Origin: Sinorhizobium sp. RAC02
GTDB taxonomy: Bacteria; Pseudomonadota; Alphaproteobacteria; Rhizobiales; Rhizobiaceae
Reading direction: 5' to 3'
Assembly (NCBI RefSeq): GCF_001713395.1
Contig: NZ_CP016452.1
Span: forward strand, 1,736,001-1,800,000
DNA: 64,000 nucleotides
Part shown: one piece after another, positions 1 through 9,100 of the stretch
Layout of the letters: each line of letters begins with the position of its first letter
Position numbering within the stretch: position 1 is the first letter of the stretch
Position numbers and translations under genes: made by a program
The notes under the pieces: generated by a model
What the model was told of the DNA's origin: nothing
Databases searched by the model: none
What the model saw: only the letters and a program-made list of their open reading frames with translations

Positions 1-482
1 AGCGATTGCGTGAGATCGGTCGGATTGGCCTTGCCATCGCCGGGCAACCAGACAGCGCCGACGAGGTCGTCGATCGCCATGACCGGCCAGAGATCCTGCG
101 CCTCCTTCGGCGAGATCACCTCGATCGCGACGCCCTGCGCGCGGGCGGAGGCCGCGGTGCGTTTCAGCACCGTCATACGATCCGCCGTGCGCGCCACCGA
201 GACCGAGCCGCAGTTCTTCCAGCCTGTGGCAAGCCCCGTCTCAGCCTCCAGTTCGCTGTAGAGCTGCGTCGAATATTTGATGAGGCTTGTCATGTTGGCA
301 TGGCTGCGCAACTGGCCGACGAGACCGGCGGCATGCCAGGTCGTGCCGCCGCTGAGCTGCCCCTGCTCCAGGAGCACGACATCCGTCCAGCCAAGCTTGG
401 TCAGATGATAGGCGACCGAACAGCCGATGATGCCGCCGCCAATGATGACGACCTGTGCGTGTGTTGGAAATTCCTGCGCCAT
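1..482 (-). CDS. FAD-dependent amine oxidoreductase (dimethylglycine/sarcosine dehydrogenase type), C-terminus cut off
   Basis: Only the first 160 or so residues are in the window; the gene runs off the left edge. The ATG at 480-482 has GGGAGG about 8 nt upstream. Residues 10-36 form a Rossmann FAD fold (VVIIGGGIIGCSVAYHL then an acidic VLLEQ strand end), followed by SGGTTWHAAGLVGQLR, a signature of the dimethylglycine/sarcosine dehydrogenase-like DAO family. Such enzymes demethylate N-methylated glycines or related amines. The substrate cannot be read from this fragment, and whether a C-terminal GcvT domain follows is unknown. The adjacent DeoR and GlxA-type regulators suggest substrate-controlled catabolism. 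Family assignment is secure; the function is inferred. Confidence 0.8.
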   Translation of the reverse strand, partial: MAQEFPTHAQVVIIGGGIIGCSVAYHLTKLGWTDVVLLEQGQLSGGTTWHAAGLVGQLRSHANMTSLIKYSTQLYSELEAETGLATGWKNCGSVSVARTADRMTVLKRTAASARAQGVAIEVISPKEAQDLWPVMAIDDLVGAVWLPGDGKANPTDLTQS

Positions 483-570
483 AAAGCGACCTCCCGAAGC
501 TCTGGAAGGCCGCACCGTAGCAAAACGATGGAAAAGGACAAGACAAAAAGTTACAAATTATTACATTTCG

Positions 571-1353
571 TCACTCAGCAACGATCAAGGCTGGGCCTTT
601 TCGCTCCAGCGCCTCGCAAATCGCCTCCGGCGGACGGCGATCCACGACCACGCCGGCGGCAAGTTCGAACCGTGGAATCCGCAGCGGCGTCAGTCGGCCG
701 AATTTCGAGCTGTCGAGGAGGAAGTAGGCCTTGCCGGCCGTCGCCGCCATGCGCGACCGCTGTTCGGCGCCATTGCGAGTAAAGTCCGTCACCTCGCCAT
801 CCGGCGACAGGCCACCGCCACCCAGGAAGGCGACATCGACGCGGAAGTGATTGATCGCCTCCAGCGCATCAACGCCGATGGAGGCTTCCTCGTCTCGATC
901 GATCTCACCGCCCAGCATGTGCACACGCGTCATCGATTGCCGGCACATCAGAAGCGCGATCGAAAGCGAAGTCGTACAAATCGTTAGGTTTTTTCGCTCC
1001 AACAACGCGTGGGCCGTCGCAAGCGTGGTCGTACCAGAATCGAGAAAGACCACCATGCCGTCACGCACCAGATCCGCCGCAGCCCGGCCGATCGCAGCCT
1101 TTGCATCGGCATTCTCTTCGCGCCGCGCGGTAAAGGCCGCCTCTGTCGGCTCGAACAGGGTCGCGCCGCCATGCACGAGATCGAGCTGACCGCGATCGGC
1201 GAGAAGCTTCAGATCGCGGCGGATCGTCTGACGCGACACGTCGAAGAACTCAGCAAGCACGGTGATGCCGACCGTGCCGTCGGCAGCCAGGCGGCGAAGA
1301 ATCTCGCCGTGACGGCGGGGGGCAAGAGCCCGGGCGCTTTGAGGATCAGTCAT
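571..1353 (-). CDS. DeoR-family transcriptional regulator
   Basis: A 260-residue protein of normal DeoR length. Residues about 13-68 are a winged helix-turn-helix (RRHGEILRRL, then VSRQTIRRDLKLL and HGGA), and residues 80-240 are a DeoRC sugar-phosphate sensor domain with the conserved LDSGTTT and the C-terminal DSSKFG motif. DeoR proteins normally repress a nearby catabolic operon and are released by a phosphorylated sugar or related metabolite. It lies upstream of, and on the same strand as, the FAD oxidoreductase with an AT-rich gap of 88 nt that could hold a promoter and operator, so control of that gene is plausible. The ATG at 1353 lacks a strong ribosome site. Confidence 0.88.
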   Translation of the reverse strand: MTDPQSARALAPRRHGEILRRLAADGTVGITVLAEFFDVSRQTIRRDLKLLADRGQLDLVHGGATLFEPTEAAFTARREENADAKAAIGRAAADLVRDGMVVFLDSGTTTLATAHALLERKNLTICTTSLSIALLMCRQSMTRVHMLGGEIDRDEEASIGVDALEAINHFRVDVAFLGGGGLSPDGEVTDFTRNGAEQRSRMAATAGKAYFLLDSSKFGRLTPLRIPRFELAAGVVVDRRPPEAICEALERKGPALIVAE

Positions 1354-1527
1354 GTGGATATCTGCGGTGATTTTTGTTGTTTTGGCAAGCCGCGCGGCAA
1401 AAGCGTGGGTGGTTTCACACCCCCTATCATAGCGATTTCAGCCCCAACCTAACGCCGATCTTGTTCATTTATGTTGCATAATGTAATTGTTTTTTGCACA
1501 GTACCTCCGACACCGTGGGAGAGCACA

Positions 1528-2580
1528 ATGCAGCAGACATGCGCGCGGGGCGGCCGCTTCACTTTCTATCTGCTCGATAGTTTCACTCTGCATGCCTTTT
1601 CCGCAGCGGTGGAGGCGCTTCGCCTGGCCAATGCGGTGGCGAGTCGCCCGATCTATGGCTGGCATGTCGTGACAGGGGATGGCCAAGCCGTCTTGAGCGC
1701 CTGCGGAACCCGCATCGCGCCTGATGGAGCGCTTGCCGAGGCACGCGCGTGGCCGCATCAGCCGGTACAGTCGCGCCTCATCGTCGTTTGCGGCGGGCGA
1801 GCGGCCCCGCTAGAGGACAGGGCGCTTGAGGCATGGCTCCGGCTGTCCCGGCGCAACCGAGTTCCGCTCGCAGGCGTTGCCGGCGGGGTCTACTGTCTTG
1901 CACGAACCGGCATGGCCGACGGCCACCGCTGCACCGTGCACTGGGAACATTTCCCGGATTTTTCCGAACGGTTTTTCGCCGTCGACACACGCCAGAGCGC
2001 CTATGAGATCGACAATGACCTCTATACTTGCGCCGGCGGAAACGCGCCTTTCGATATGCTTCTGCGCATCGTGGAGGAAGATCTGGGGCAGGATGTCGTC
2101 AATCGCATCTGTGAGCTTTCGCTTTCCGAACGCGTGCGCGAAGCGGGCGAACGCCAGCGACTGCCGCTGCAGGCGCGCCTCGGCATCGACAACCCGATCC
2201 TGATCCGCATCGTCGAGCAAATGGAGGCGAATCTTGCCGAGCCGCTGAAGCTTGCCGACATGACGCCGGCAAGCGGGCTTTCGCGCCGCCAGATGGAGCG
2301 CCTGTTCCAGCGCGAGATGGGGCGATCGCCGGCGCGCTACTATCTCGATATGCGACTGGAGCGGGCGCACCTGCTGTTGCTCAGTTCATCGCAGCCCGTC
2401 ATCGAGATCGCCATGGCCTGCGGCTTCTCCAGCGCATCGCATTTTTCCCGGACCTATCGGGAGCGCCACGGCTGCACCCCGCTGGCAACGCGAATGGCCG
2501 AAACTGACCGTCGCCGACTCACCCTCGCGGGCGGTAAAGAGGAAAGCCGGATGGTTTTGGAGGAGCGTCGTGTCGCCTAA
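1528..2580 (+). CDS. GlxA-family AraC-type transcriptional regulator
   Basis: Residues about 10-180 are a DJ-1/PfpI-like (class I amidotransferase-like) domain, and residues about 230-335 are an AraC double helix-turn-helix containing SGLSRRQMERLFQREMG and IAMACGFSSASHFSRTY. This architecture defines the GlxA/GbdR/CdhR regulators, many of which activate amine or betaine catabolism. That would fit the dimethylglycine-dehydrogenase-like gene nearby, but the pairing is inference. The ATG at 1528 was chosen because GGGAGAG lies just upstream; an in-frame upstream extension to 1471 has no ribosome site. Length 350 aa is typical. It is divergent from the DeoR gene across a gap of about 170 bp. Confidence 0.88.
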   Translation: MQQTCARGGRFTFYLLDSFTLHAFSAAVEALRLANAVASRPIYGWHVVTGDGQAVLSACGTRIAPDGALAEARAWPHQPVQSRLIVVCGGRAAPLEDRALEAWLRLSRRNRVPLAGVAGGVYCLARTGMADGHRCTVHWEHFPDFSERFFAVDTRQSAYEIDNDLYTCAGGNAPFDMLLRIVEEDLGQDVVNRICELSLSERVREAGERQRLPLQARLGIDNPILIRIVEQMEANLAEPLKLADMTPASGLSRRQMERLFQREMGRSPARYYLDMRLERAHLLLLSSSQPVIEIAMACGFSSASHFSRTYRERHGCTPLATRMAETDRRRLTLAGGKEESRMVLEERRVA

Positions 2581-2685
2581 TGCGGAACAGGCGCATTTCA
2601 GCGCCGATCCGCGAGATTTTCCCAGGCAACCCCGCTCACGGCAGCTCATAACGAGGACAAAGTTGAGAAGGCAGCCAAGAATGCC

Positions 2686-3696
2686 TCACACGAAGACGAC
2701 GTTGTGCTCCTGCATGCGCAGGCGCGGGTCATGCGATCGTATCTCGACCGGCCGGCCTTCCAACACCTCGAAGCAGCGGGCCAGCGTGTCGTCGGAAAGA
2801 CGCCGCATCGCTTCGTCGGTGAAGAATGCCAGGTGTGGAGATAGGATGACATCGGGACGCCCGAAGAGGGCACTGAGGGGATGGCCCTCCTTCGCCAGGG
2901 GTTCCTGACCGTAGACATCCAGTCCGACGCCGCCGAGGCGGCCTGCAAGCACGGCTTCGACCAGTGCTGCCTCGTCGATTAGCGCGCCACGCGAAACATT
3001 GACGAGTATTGCCGATGGTTTCAGGCAGGCGAGTTCGGCCCGGCCGATCAGATGGCGTGTCGAGGCGTTCAGCATGGTGTGCAACGAAACGAAATCGCAT
3101 TGCCGCAACATCGCCTGAAGATCGTCGACCTTCTCGATTCCGGATGCGGCCATCGCTGCTGCATCGACATGCGGATCGTAGCCGAGAACACGCGCACGAA
3201 AGCCGGCGCCCGCCATGCGCGCCATGCTTCGGCCGATCTTTCCGGTGCCCACCAGTCCCATCGTCGCACCCGCAATGTCGCGCCCCAGCCAGCGACCATC
3301 CGGCCAGATCCAACCATCGCGCTCCATGGCCTGGCCAATCTCGGGTAGGCGCCTGGCAAGCGCAATCGTCAGGGCAAAGGCCGCTTCGGCCACCGTCTCC
3401 TGTGCGTAGTCCGGCACGTTGACGACCGGTATGCCACGCGCCATGGCTGCTGGAATGTCGATAGCATCGATGCCGACACCATATTTGACAATACCCCGAA
3501 GCCGCTTTGCCGCAGCGATGATGCGGGCGGTGATCGGCGTGTAGCACATCAGCAGGAGGTCGGCGTCCGCCACCTCCCACATCAGCCTGTCCTCCGGGAC
3601 GCCATCCGGCAACGCGACGAGTTCGACGCCGCGTGCGCGGAGACCGGCGTCGATTTCCGGGCATTCGATTTCCTGATCCGTCCGGACGGCTTTCAT
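2686..3696 (-). CDS. D-2-hydroxyacid dehydrogenase (NAD-binding)
   Basis: A 336-residue member of the D-isomer 2-hydroxyacid dehydrogenase family, closest in style to C-terminal-binding-protein/phosphoglycerate dehydrogenase types. The nucleotide-binding motif is GLVGTGKIG, and the catalytic triad is visible: Arg in VNVSRGALID, Glu in GLDVYGQEPL and His in LSPHLAFF. It would interconvert a 2-oxoacid and a D-2-hydroxyacid with NAD(P)H. It follows the predicted pbfA by 34 nt on the same strand and is probably co-transcribed, so a role in phosphonate metabolism is possible, but no substrate can be read. The phosphite dehydrogenase PtxD belongs to the same fold family; nothing here specifically supports that activity. 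Confidence 0.85.
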   Translation of the reverse strand: MKAVRTDQEIECPEIDAGLRARGVELVALPDGVPEDRLMWEVADADLLLMCYTPITARIIAAAKRLRGIVKYGVGIDAIDIPAAMARGIPVVNVPDYAQETVAEAAFALTIALARRLPEIGQAMERDGWIWPDGRWLGRDIAGATMGLVGTGKIGRSMARMAGAGFRARVLGYDPHVDAAAMAASGIEKVDDLQAMLRQCDFVSLHTMLNASTRHLIGRAELACLKPSAILVNVSRGALIDEAALVEAVLAGRLGGVGLDVYGQEPLAKEGHPLSALFGRPDVILSPHLAFFTDEAMRRLSDDTLARCFEVLEGRPVEIRSHDPRLRMQEHNVVFV

Positions 3697-3730
3697 GGCA
3701 TTGCTCCTGGTTTGTCCGATACCGGTCCCC

Positions 3731-5092
3731 TTAACCCGCGAGGATCGACTGTTCGACGATCGTCAGTGCCCGGTCGAGCTCCTCGCGGGAGGCCACCAGG
3801 GGCGGCGAGAGCGTCATGACGTTGCCCTGGCTGATTTTCAGGCTCAAACCCGCATCCAGGCAGCGATAATAGGCCCGTTCGGCCAGCGCATTGTCCGGCG
3901 TGAAATCCGTCCGGCTTGAGACGATCTCGACGCCGAAGAGCAGGCCGCGGCCGCGCACATCGCCGATTGCTGCGCAGCGTTCGCCGAAGGTCCCGAGCCG
4001 GTCCATCGCGTAGGCACCGAGTTCGGCGGCACGCTCGGCGAGCCCCTCCTCGAGGATGATGGAGATGGTCGTCAGCGCCGCGCGCGCGGTAACGGGGTTC
4101 TTTTCATGGGTGTAGTGGCCGATGGCATAATCGCCCGCGACATCGAGATCACGCCGGGCGACAACGCCGGCAATCGGCAGGATGCCGCCACCGAGCGATT
4201 TGCCGAGGACGAGGATGTCGGGAACGACCCCGTCGTGCTCGCACGCAAAGAAGCGGCCGGTCTTGCCGAGACCGGTCGGAATTTCGTCGAAGATCAGCAA
4301 GGTCCCGTGCCGGTCGCAGGCCTCGCGCACCTGTTTCCAGAAACCCGGTGCAGGCGGATTGGGCGTTGCCCGCATCGGCTCGGCGACAAGGGCTGCAAAA
4401 TCGCCCTCGCGCGCCAGCACGTAAGAAATCATGTTGGCGCAGGCGCGGGCGGAGCTTTCGAGATTGTCCTGGCCATAAGCGCAGTGGCGGTTCGCCCATG
4501 GCGCGACATGCTCGGCGCCCGGCAGGAGCGGGCCGGCGATGCCCGAGCGGAAGGTCGCCTCGCCGCCGACGCTCGACGCGCCGAAACCGGCGCCGTGGAA
4601 GGCGTCCCAGAAGGAAAGGGTCTTGAAGCGGCCGGTGGCGGCGCGCGCCAGCTTCAGTGCAACCTCGACCGCATCCGACCCACCCGTGGTGAACAGAACC
4701 TTGCCGAGATCGCCAGGCGCAAGCTTGCCCAGCATTTCGGCAAGCTCGACAGCAGGTTCGCAGGTGAAACGACGCGGCGCGAAACACAAATCGTCGATCT
4801 GGGCCTTGATCGCCTGTTTCAGCCGCGGATGGCCGTAGCCGATATGGTGGACACTGTTGCCGTGGAAATCCATGTAGCGCCGGCCGGCGGTGTCCTCGAT
4901 CCAGATGCCCTCCGCCTTGGCGATGGCCGACAGGCAGGGGCTGGACAGGCTCTGGTGGAGGAACGCGGCGGCGTCGCGCGCCACGAGGGAATGCGTGCGC
5001 TCATCGCCCATCCGGGCGTTCCAGGCCCCACGCGCCGCCGTCGTGTTGGCTTCGCCCTCCGTGTGTACCAAGGCGGGTGCTTTGGCCTTCAT
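3731..5092 (-). CDS. pbfA: Class-III PLP enzyme, likely (R)-1-hydroxy-2-aminoethylphosphonate ammonia-lyase
   Basis: A 453-residue class-III (acetylornithine-transaminase-like) PLP enzyme. Visible elements are the phosphate-binding TTGGSDAVEVALKLAR, the LIFDEIPTGLGKTG aspartate motif and the PLP lysine in ILVLGKSLGGG. In phosphonate-degrading bacteria such proteins beside phnW/phnA/phnY are PbfA lyases, which convert (R)-1-hydroxy-2-aminoethylphosphonate to phosphonoacetaldehyde and ammonia and so feed the PhnY-PhnA route. That family and context match here: an AEP transporter and phnWAY lie within 10 kb, and the divergent LysR is a paralogue of the one beside phnW. A plain omega-transaminase remains the alternative. 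It heads a likely two-gene operon with the D-2-hydroxyacid dehydrogenase. Confidence 0.75.
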   Translation of the reverse strand: MKAKAPALVHTEGEANTTAARGAWNARMGDERTHSLVARDAAAFLHQSLSSPCLSAIAKAEGIWIEDTAGRRYMDFHGNSVHHIGYGHPRLKQAIKAQIDDLCFAPRRFTCEPAVELAEMLGKLAPGDLGKVLFTTGGSDAVEVALKLARAATGRFKTLSFWDAFHGAGFGASSVGGEATFRSGIAGPLLPGAEHVAPWANRHCAYGQDNLESSARACANMISYVLAREGDFAALVAEPMRATPNPPAPGFWKQVREACDRHGTLLIFDEIPTGLGKTGRFFACEHDGVVPDILVLGKSLGGGILPIAGVVARRDLDVAGDYAIGHYTHEKNPVTARAALTTISIILEEGLAERAAELGAYAMDRLGTFGERCAAIGDVRGRGLLFGVEIVSSRTDFTPDNALAERAYYRCLDAGLSLKISQGNVMTLSPPLVASREELDRALTIVEQSILAG

Positions 5093-5230
5093 CGTTTTCT
5101 CCGATCATCGCAACATCGTGTTGCGAAACCTATCGCATCTATCGGAGCGCGGATAAAATCGATATTATTCTAGAAAATTAAGAATTTATCGATATCATGG
5201 AAGCGTCAATCTCAAAGGTCTTGGCCTCTC
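5093..5230. promoter_or_regulatory. Divergent pbfA / LysR regulatory region with repeated ATCGATAT
   Basis: This 138-bp AT-rich gap separates divergent pbfA and a LysR gene. ATCGATAT occurs twice, at 5158-5165 and 5188-5195, exactly 30 bp apart (about three helical turns). The second copy contains TATCGATA, an octamer also found before phnW at 15695-15702. The arrangement is typical of a LysR binding region, but the operator assignment is inference. Confidence 0.45.
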
Positions 5231-6115
5231 ATGCGCTATGTCCAGCTTCGGGCTTTCCACCACGTGGCTCTCGCCGGCAGCTTTTCGCGGGCCGCGCGCA
5301 CCTTGCACCTTACGCAGCCCGCCATTTCCGATCAGGTACGCTGGCTGGAAGAAGAGTATGATGCCGCCCTGTTCGTGCGAAAACGTCGCCAGATCGAGCT
5401 GACGCCAGCAGGGTCACGGCTGCTGGTGGCGACGCGCCGCCTGTTCGATGCCGAAGGCGAGGCGCTCGAGGTTCTTCAGGAGGAGCGGTCACTACGGGCG
5501 GGCATGCTCAGGATCGCAGCCGATTCGGTGGATCACGTCCTCGAGGTGCTCACTGTTTTCCAGAGCCGGTTTCCCGGCATCCAGATCAAGATCGTCGGTG
5601 GAAACTCGCATAGCATCGTCGAGTATCTGCTTGCCTATGATGTGGATATCGGGGTCCTTGGCGACATCGTCGATGAGCGGCCGTTCGAGGTTTTTTCGCT
5701 CAATGTCTCACCCGTCGTGCTCTTCGTCGCGCAGTCGCATCCCCTTGCGACCCGGGCAAGCCTTCCGCTCGAAGCATTGAGCGCGTGGCCCCTTGTCATG
5801 CGGGAGCAGGGTTCGCGCACCAGGCAGATGCTGGAGACGCTTGCCGAGGCGCAAGGCGTAGCCCTCCGTTGCGCAGTCGAGGCCGAGGGGCGCGAGGCCG
5901 TCCGACGGATCGTTGCCGCCGGGCTCGGTATCGGGGTCGTCTCCGAAGCGGAATTCGACAACGATCCGAGGCTGGTTAAAATCGCGCTCGAAGGCCATCC
6001 GCTTTCGATGCAAGAAAAGCTGATCTGCCTGAAGGATCGCCGCAACAGCAAGTCGATCCAGGCGTTCTTCGCAACAGCGCGATCGGTGTCGAGCGAGGCG
6101 CGTAGCGATCCTTGA
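5231..6115 (+). CDS. LysR-family regulator, likely of the pbfA operon
   Basis: A 294-residue LysR protein with an N-terminal winged helix (SFSRAARTLHLTQPAISDQV) and a C-terminal periplasmic-binding-like sensor domain. It begins MRYVQLRAFHHVA and is clearly paralogous to the LysR encoded at 16084-16965, which begins MRYVQLRAFHNVA and shares the TQPA.SDQVR.LEEEYD block. Each copy is divergent from an AEP-catabolic gene (pbfA here, phnW there). LysR proteins usually activate the divergent operon when they bind its substrate or an intermediate, so AEP or its hydroxylated form is a reasonable ligand guess. Its stop lies one base from that of the convergent LysR gene. Confidence 0.88.
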   Translation: MRYVQLRAFHHVALAGSFSRAARTLHLTQPAISDQVRWLEEEYDAALFVRKRRQIELTPAGSRLLVATRRLFDAEGEALEVLQEERSLRAGMLRIAADSVDHVLEVLTVFQSRFPGIQIKIVGGNSHSIVEYLLAYDVDIGVLGDIVDERPFEVFSLNVSPVVLFVAQSHPLATRASLPLEALSAWPLVMREQGSRTRQMLETLAEAQGVALRCAVEAEGREAVRRIVAAGLGIGVVSEAEFDNDPRLVKIALEGHPLSMQEKLICLKDRRNSKSIQAFFATARSVSSEARSDP

Positions 6116-6116
6116 T

Positions 6117-6983
6117 CTAGGCCGCCGTCATCTCGGACAGCCAGTCACGGAATGCCGCAACTTTCGGCAGGTTTTCCTTCGGCCCCGAGGTGAGGAACCA
6201 GTAGGAACCGGCAGCCGGAAGGCGGACGCCGAAAGGCTCCACGAGCAAGCCGCTGGAAAGCTCGCGCTCGATCAGGGCCGCCCTGCCCAACAACACGCCC
6301 TTGCCCTCCACTGCGGCCCGAATCGCCATGATCGACTGATCGAAGAACGACCCGGACGACGTATCGATGCCCTTGACGCCGGCATGGGTGAGCCATGTGT
6401 CCCAGTCTTCCGCATATCCGGGCACATGCAAAAGATCATGCCCCTTCAGATCCTGCGGGCAGGCGAGCGCCTCGGCATATTTCGGTCCACAGACCGGAAA
6501 TGCCTCGTCACGAAGCAGGAGCATCGCCTGGTGTTTCGGCCAGTTGCCCAGCCCGAACGCGATCGTCGCATCAACCTTGTCCTCACCGTGGTCGAGCGCC
6601 GTCAGCCTGAGGTCGATCTCAGGCTGACGTGCACGAAACAGATCGAGCCGCGGTGCTATCCATTGACTGGCAAACGACGTGGGCACGTGCACGACCAGCA
6701 TTTCGCGCGTGCCATGCCCGGCGAAACGGCGGCTGGCTTCGTCGATCGCGGCGAAGGCCAGGCCGAGCTCCTCGGCATAACGCCGACCCGGAACTGTCAG
6801 CCTGACGCCATTGGCATGCCGTGTGAACAGCTCCTTGCCGAGCCTGCCCTCAAGCGCGCGGATATGCTGCGAGACCGCGGATGGCGTGACGTTCAGTTCA
6901 ACGCCGGCGCCGGCGAACGTGCCGAGCCGCCCGGCGGACTCGAAGGCCCGAAGCCAATTCAGCGGCAAATGTGCGGAGGCCAT
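6117..6983 (-). CDS. LysR-family regulator (GcvA-like)
   Basis: A 288-residue LysR regulator of the GcvA subtype: the N-terminus LPLNWLRAFESAGRLGTF.GAG.ELNVTPSAVSQHIRALE is typical of that group, followed by the LysR substrate-binding domain. It is not closely similar to the two other LysR proteins in the window. It lies 99 nt downstream of the AEP permease gene on the same strand, so it may be read from the transporter operon or from its own promoter. Its target is not evident; GcvA-type proteins often act on amino-acid or amine metabolism. Confidence 0.85.
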   Translation of the reverse strand: MASAHLPLNWLRAFESAGRLGTFAGAGVELNVTPSAVSQHIRALEGRLGKELFTRHANGVRLTVPGRRYAEELGLAFAAIDEASRRFAGHGTREMLVVHVPTSFASQWIAPRLDLFRARQPEIDLRLTALDHGEDKVDATIAFGLGNWPKHQAMLLLRDEAFPVCGPKYAEALACPQDLKGHDLLHVPGYAEDWDTWLTHAGVKGIDTSSGSFFDQSIMAIRAAVEGKGVLLGRAALIERELSSGLLVEPFGVRLPAAGSYWFLTSGPKENLPKVAAFRDWLSEMTAA

Positions 6984-7082
6984 GACACCCTTAATTTTTC
7001 TAATCCTACCTCACGGTAGTCGCGTTTGCCTGGCCTGGCAAGAACGACTCCAGTGCGGTCCGATCAGGATCGTGGGCACCTC

Positions 7083-9098
7083 CTATCGCCACGCCTGGGT
7101 GCGGGCCAGTAGCCCTCGGGCGATCAGCGCGTGAATGAGCTTGGCGGCGACATTCGTGTAGAAGATCATCATGCCCATCGCCGCTGCCGGCGCGATATCG
7201 CCTGCATCATCCATGTTGAGCACGGCAACCGACGCAAGCTTGGTATCAGTGGAGTAGAGGAAGACCACCGCCGAGACCGTCGTCATCGCATTGACGAACA
7301 GATAGATCGCGATGTTGAGGATCGCCGGTAGGCAGACCGGCACCGTGACCCGGAAGAACAGCCTGTGGAACGGCTGCTTCAGCGACGAGGCGACGGATTC
7401 GAACTCCGGATCCATCTGCTTCAGGGCGGTGAGTGCCGTCAGATGCGCAACCGTGTAGAAATGCGTCACGGTACAGATCACGAGGATCGCCATCGTTCCG
7501 TAAATCGAGTTCAGCGGGTTAGCGGGATTGTTGAAGAAGAAGATGTAGGCAAGGCCGAGCACCATGCCCGGCACGGCCATGGGCATCATCGCCAGAAAGT
7601 GGAAGAGGCTGCGGCCGAAGCGGAAGCCATCCGTCTTCTCCACCATGTAGGCGCCGGCGAAGACGACGAGCGAGCCGAAGAATGCCGTCAGCAGAGCCAG
7701 CTTGATCGAGTTGCCATAGGCCGACCAGCCGCCGCCATCCATCAGGTCGAAGGCAAAATTCTTCGTCGTCAGCGTCAGGTCATAGGGCCAGAATTTTACA
7801 AGCGCCGCGATCTGGCACATGGCAATCATGCCGAGGATGAACAGGCTGACGAGGCACGCGAAGCCGAAGCAGATCCTGTCCATGCCGGCATTGGGTTTTG
7901 GCGCATAGGGCACAGCGCGGGCCGATAGCAGCGCCACCTGCCGCTTCTGCATGCGGCGGTCGACGGCGAAGGCGAGGATTGCCGGCACGAGCAGGATGAC
8001 GGAAACCACCGCCCCCATTTCGAAATTCTGCTGGCCGATCACCTGCTTGTAGATATCGACGGCGAGCATGCTGTATTGCCCGCCGATCACCTTTGGCAGG
8101 CCGAAATCCGTGATGACCAGCGTGAAGACGACGAACGCTGCCGAGACAATGCCGTAACGCGCGCCTGGCACCGTGACGGTGGTGAAGGTCCGCCATTTGC
8201 TGGCCTTCAGCGACGCGGCGGCCTCGTAGTGCCGCGCATCGGCAATGGACAGCGCCGTCAGGATGATGAGGAAGGCATGCGGCAGCGTGAAGAAGACCGA
8301 GCCGATGACGATGCCGATCGGACCATAGATGGAGTAACCCATCAGCCAGTCCTTGAAGACGCCTTGATTACCGAAGAGATAGACGAGCGCGATGCCCGGC
8401 AGCAGTGACGGCACAAGGATCGGGATCGTCAGGATGCCGCGGAAAAGACCCTTTAGCGGCATACAGCTACGCGTCAGTCCATAGGCGAGCGCAAAGGCGA
8501 TGGAGATCGTCACCACGGTGCTGATTGCCGCCATCAGCACCGAATTGTAGATGGAGCGGGCCAGTGCAGGCGTCGAGAAATAGGTCTTGAAGTTCTCGAG
8601 GCCAAGGCTGCTCGCCGGCCGCAACACGACACGCCGGAACGTGCCGGAATCGTATTCCCGCCAATCCGTCCCCTTCTCCAGCGTCGAGCCGGCAAGGAAG
8701 GCAGCGTCACCGGTCGTGCCGCGAATGCGGTAGTGAACGGAGCTGCGGAAGCTGAAGTCCGGGAAGAACTTGGTCGCGGCGAGGCGACCATCGGAACTGC
8801 TGGCAAGCTCGTCTTCCGCAACGACGCCGAGCTCTTGGTTGAGCGCGTCCGCGGTGACGATCGCCCCCCAGTTCGTGCGCGTTTCGTCGCTCACCTGGAA
8901 CTCGAAGGCGGCGAGATCGAAGTGGTAGGTCGAGAGGGATTTCGACAGCATGATGAAGAGCGGCGCGCCCAGGGCAACGACCAGGTAAAGCCCGATGACG
9001 GCCATGAAGCCAAGCTTTATGCGGTCGTCACGGGAGGTTTCCTGCCGCAGTCGCTTGCCGACCAGCGGCAGGTATGGTGCTTCAAGGTCGATGTTCAT
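7083..9098 (-). CDS. Fused two-domain AEP-type ABC transporter permease
   Basis: A 671-residue inner-membrane permease with two binding-protein-dependent transport permease domains in one chain, like the PhnU2-type AEP permease and the FbpB iron permeases. Each half carries an EAA-like loop (EAAASLKASKWRTFTTVTVPG and FESVASSLKQPFHRLFFRVT regions). A first membrane segment is near residues 28-50; between it and the LENFKTYFSTPALARSIYN segment there is an extra hydrophilic stretch of roughly 100 residues, probably periplasmic and not usual in the family. The ATG at 9098 is 9 nt after GAGGAG; a GTG at 9104 overlapping the ATPase stop is the alternative. It forms the channel for the neighbouring ATPase and binding protein. 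Confidence 0.88.
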   Translation of the reverse strand: MNIDLEAPYLPLVGKRLRQETSRDDRIKLGFMAVIGLYLVVALGAPLFIMLSKSLSTYHFDLAAFEFQVSDETRTNWGAIVTADALNQELGVVAEDELASSSDGRLAATKFFPDFSFRSSVHYRIRGTTGDAAFLAGSTLEKGTDWREYDSGTFRRVVLRPASSLGLENFKTYFSTPALARSIYNSVLMAAISTVVTISIAFALAYGLTRSCMPLKGLFRGILTIPILVPSLLPGIALVYLFGNQGVFKDWLMGYSIYGPIGIVIGSVFFTLPHAFLIILTALSIADARHYEAAASLKASKWRTFTTVTVPGARYGIVSAAFVVFTLVITDFGLPKVIGGQYSMLAVDIYKQVIGQQNFEMGAVVSVILLVPAILAFAVDRRMQKRQVALLSARAVPYAPKPNAGMDRICFGFACLVSLFILGMIAMCQIAALVKFWPYDLTLTTKNFAFDLMDGGGWSAYGNSIKLALLTAFFGSLVVFAGAYMVEKTDGFRFGRSLFHFLAMMPMAVPGMVLGLAYIFFFNNPANPLNSIYGTMAILVICTVTHFYTVAHLTALTALKQMDPEFESVASSLKQPFHRLFFRVTVPVCLPAILNIAIYLFVNAMTTVSAVVFLYSTDTKLASVAVLNMDDAGDIAPAAAMGMMIFYTNVAAKLIHALIARGLLARTQAWR

Positions 9099-9100
9099 CC

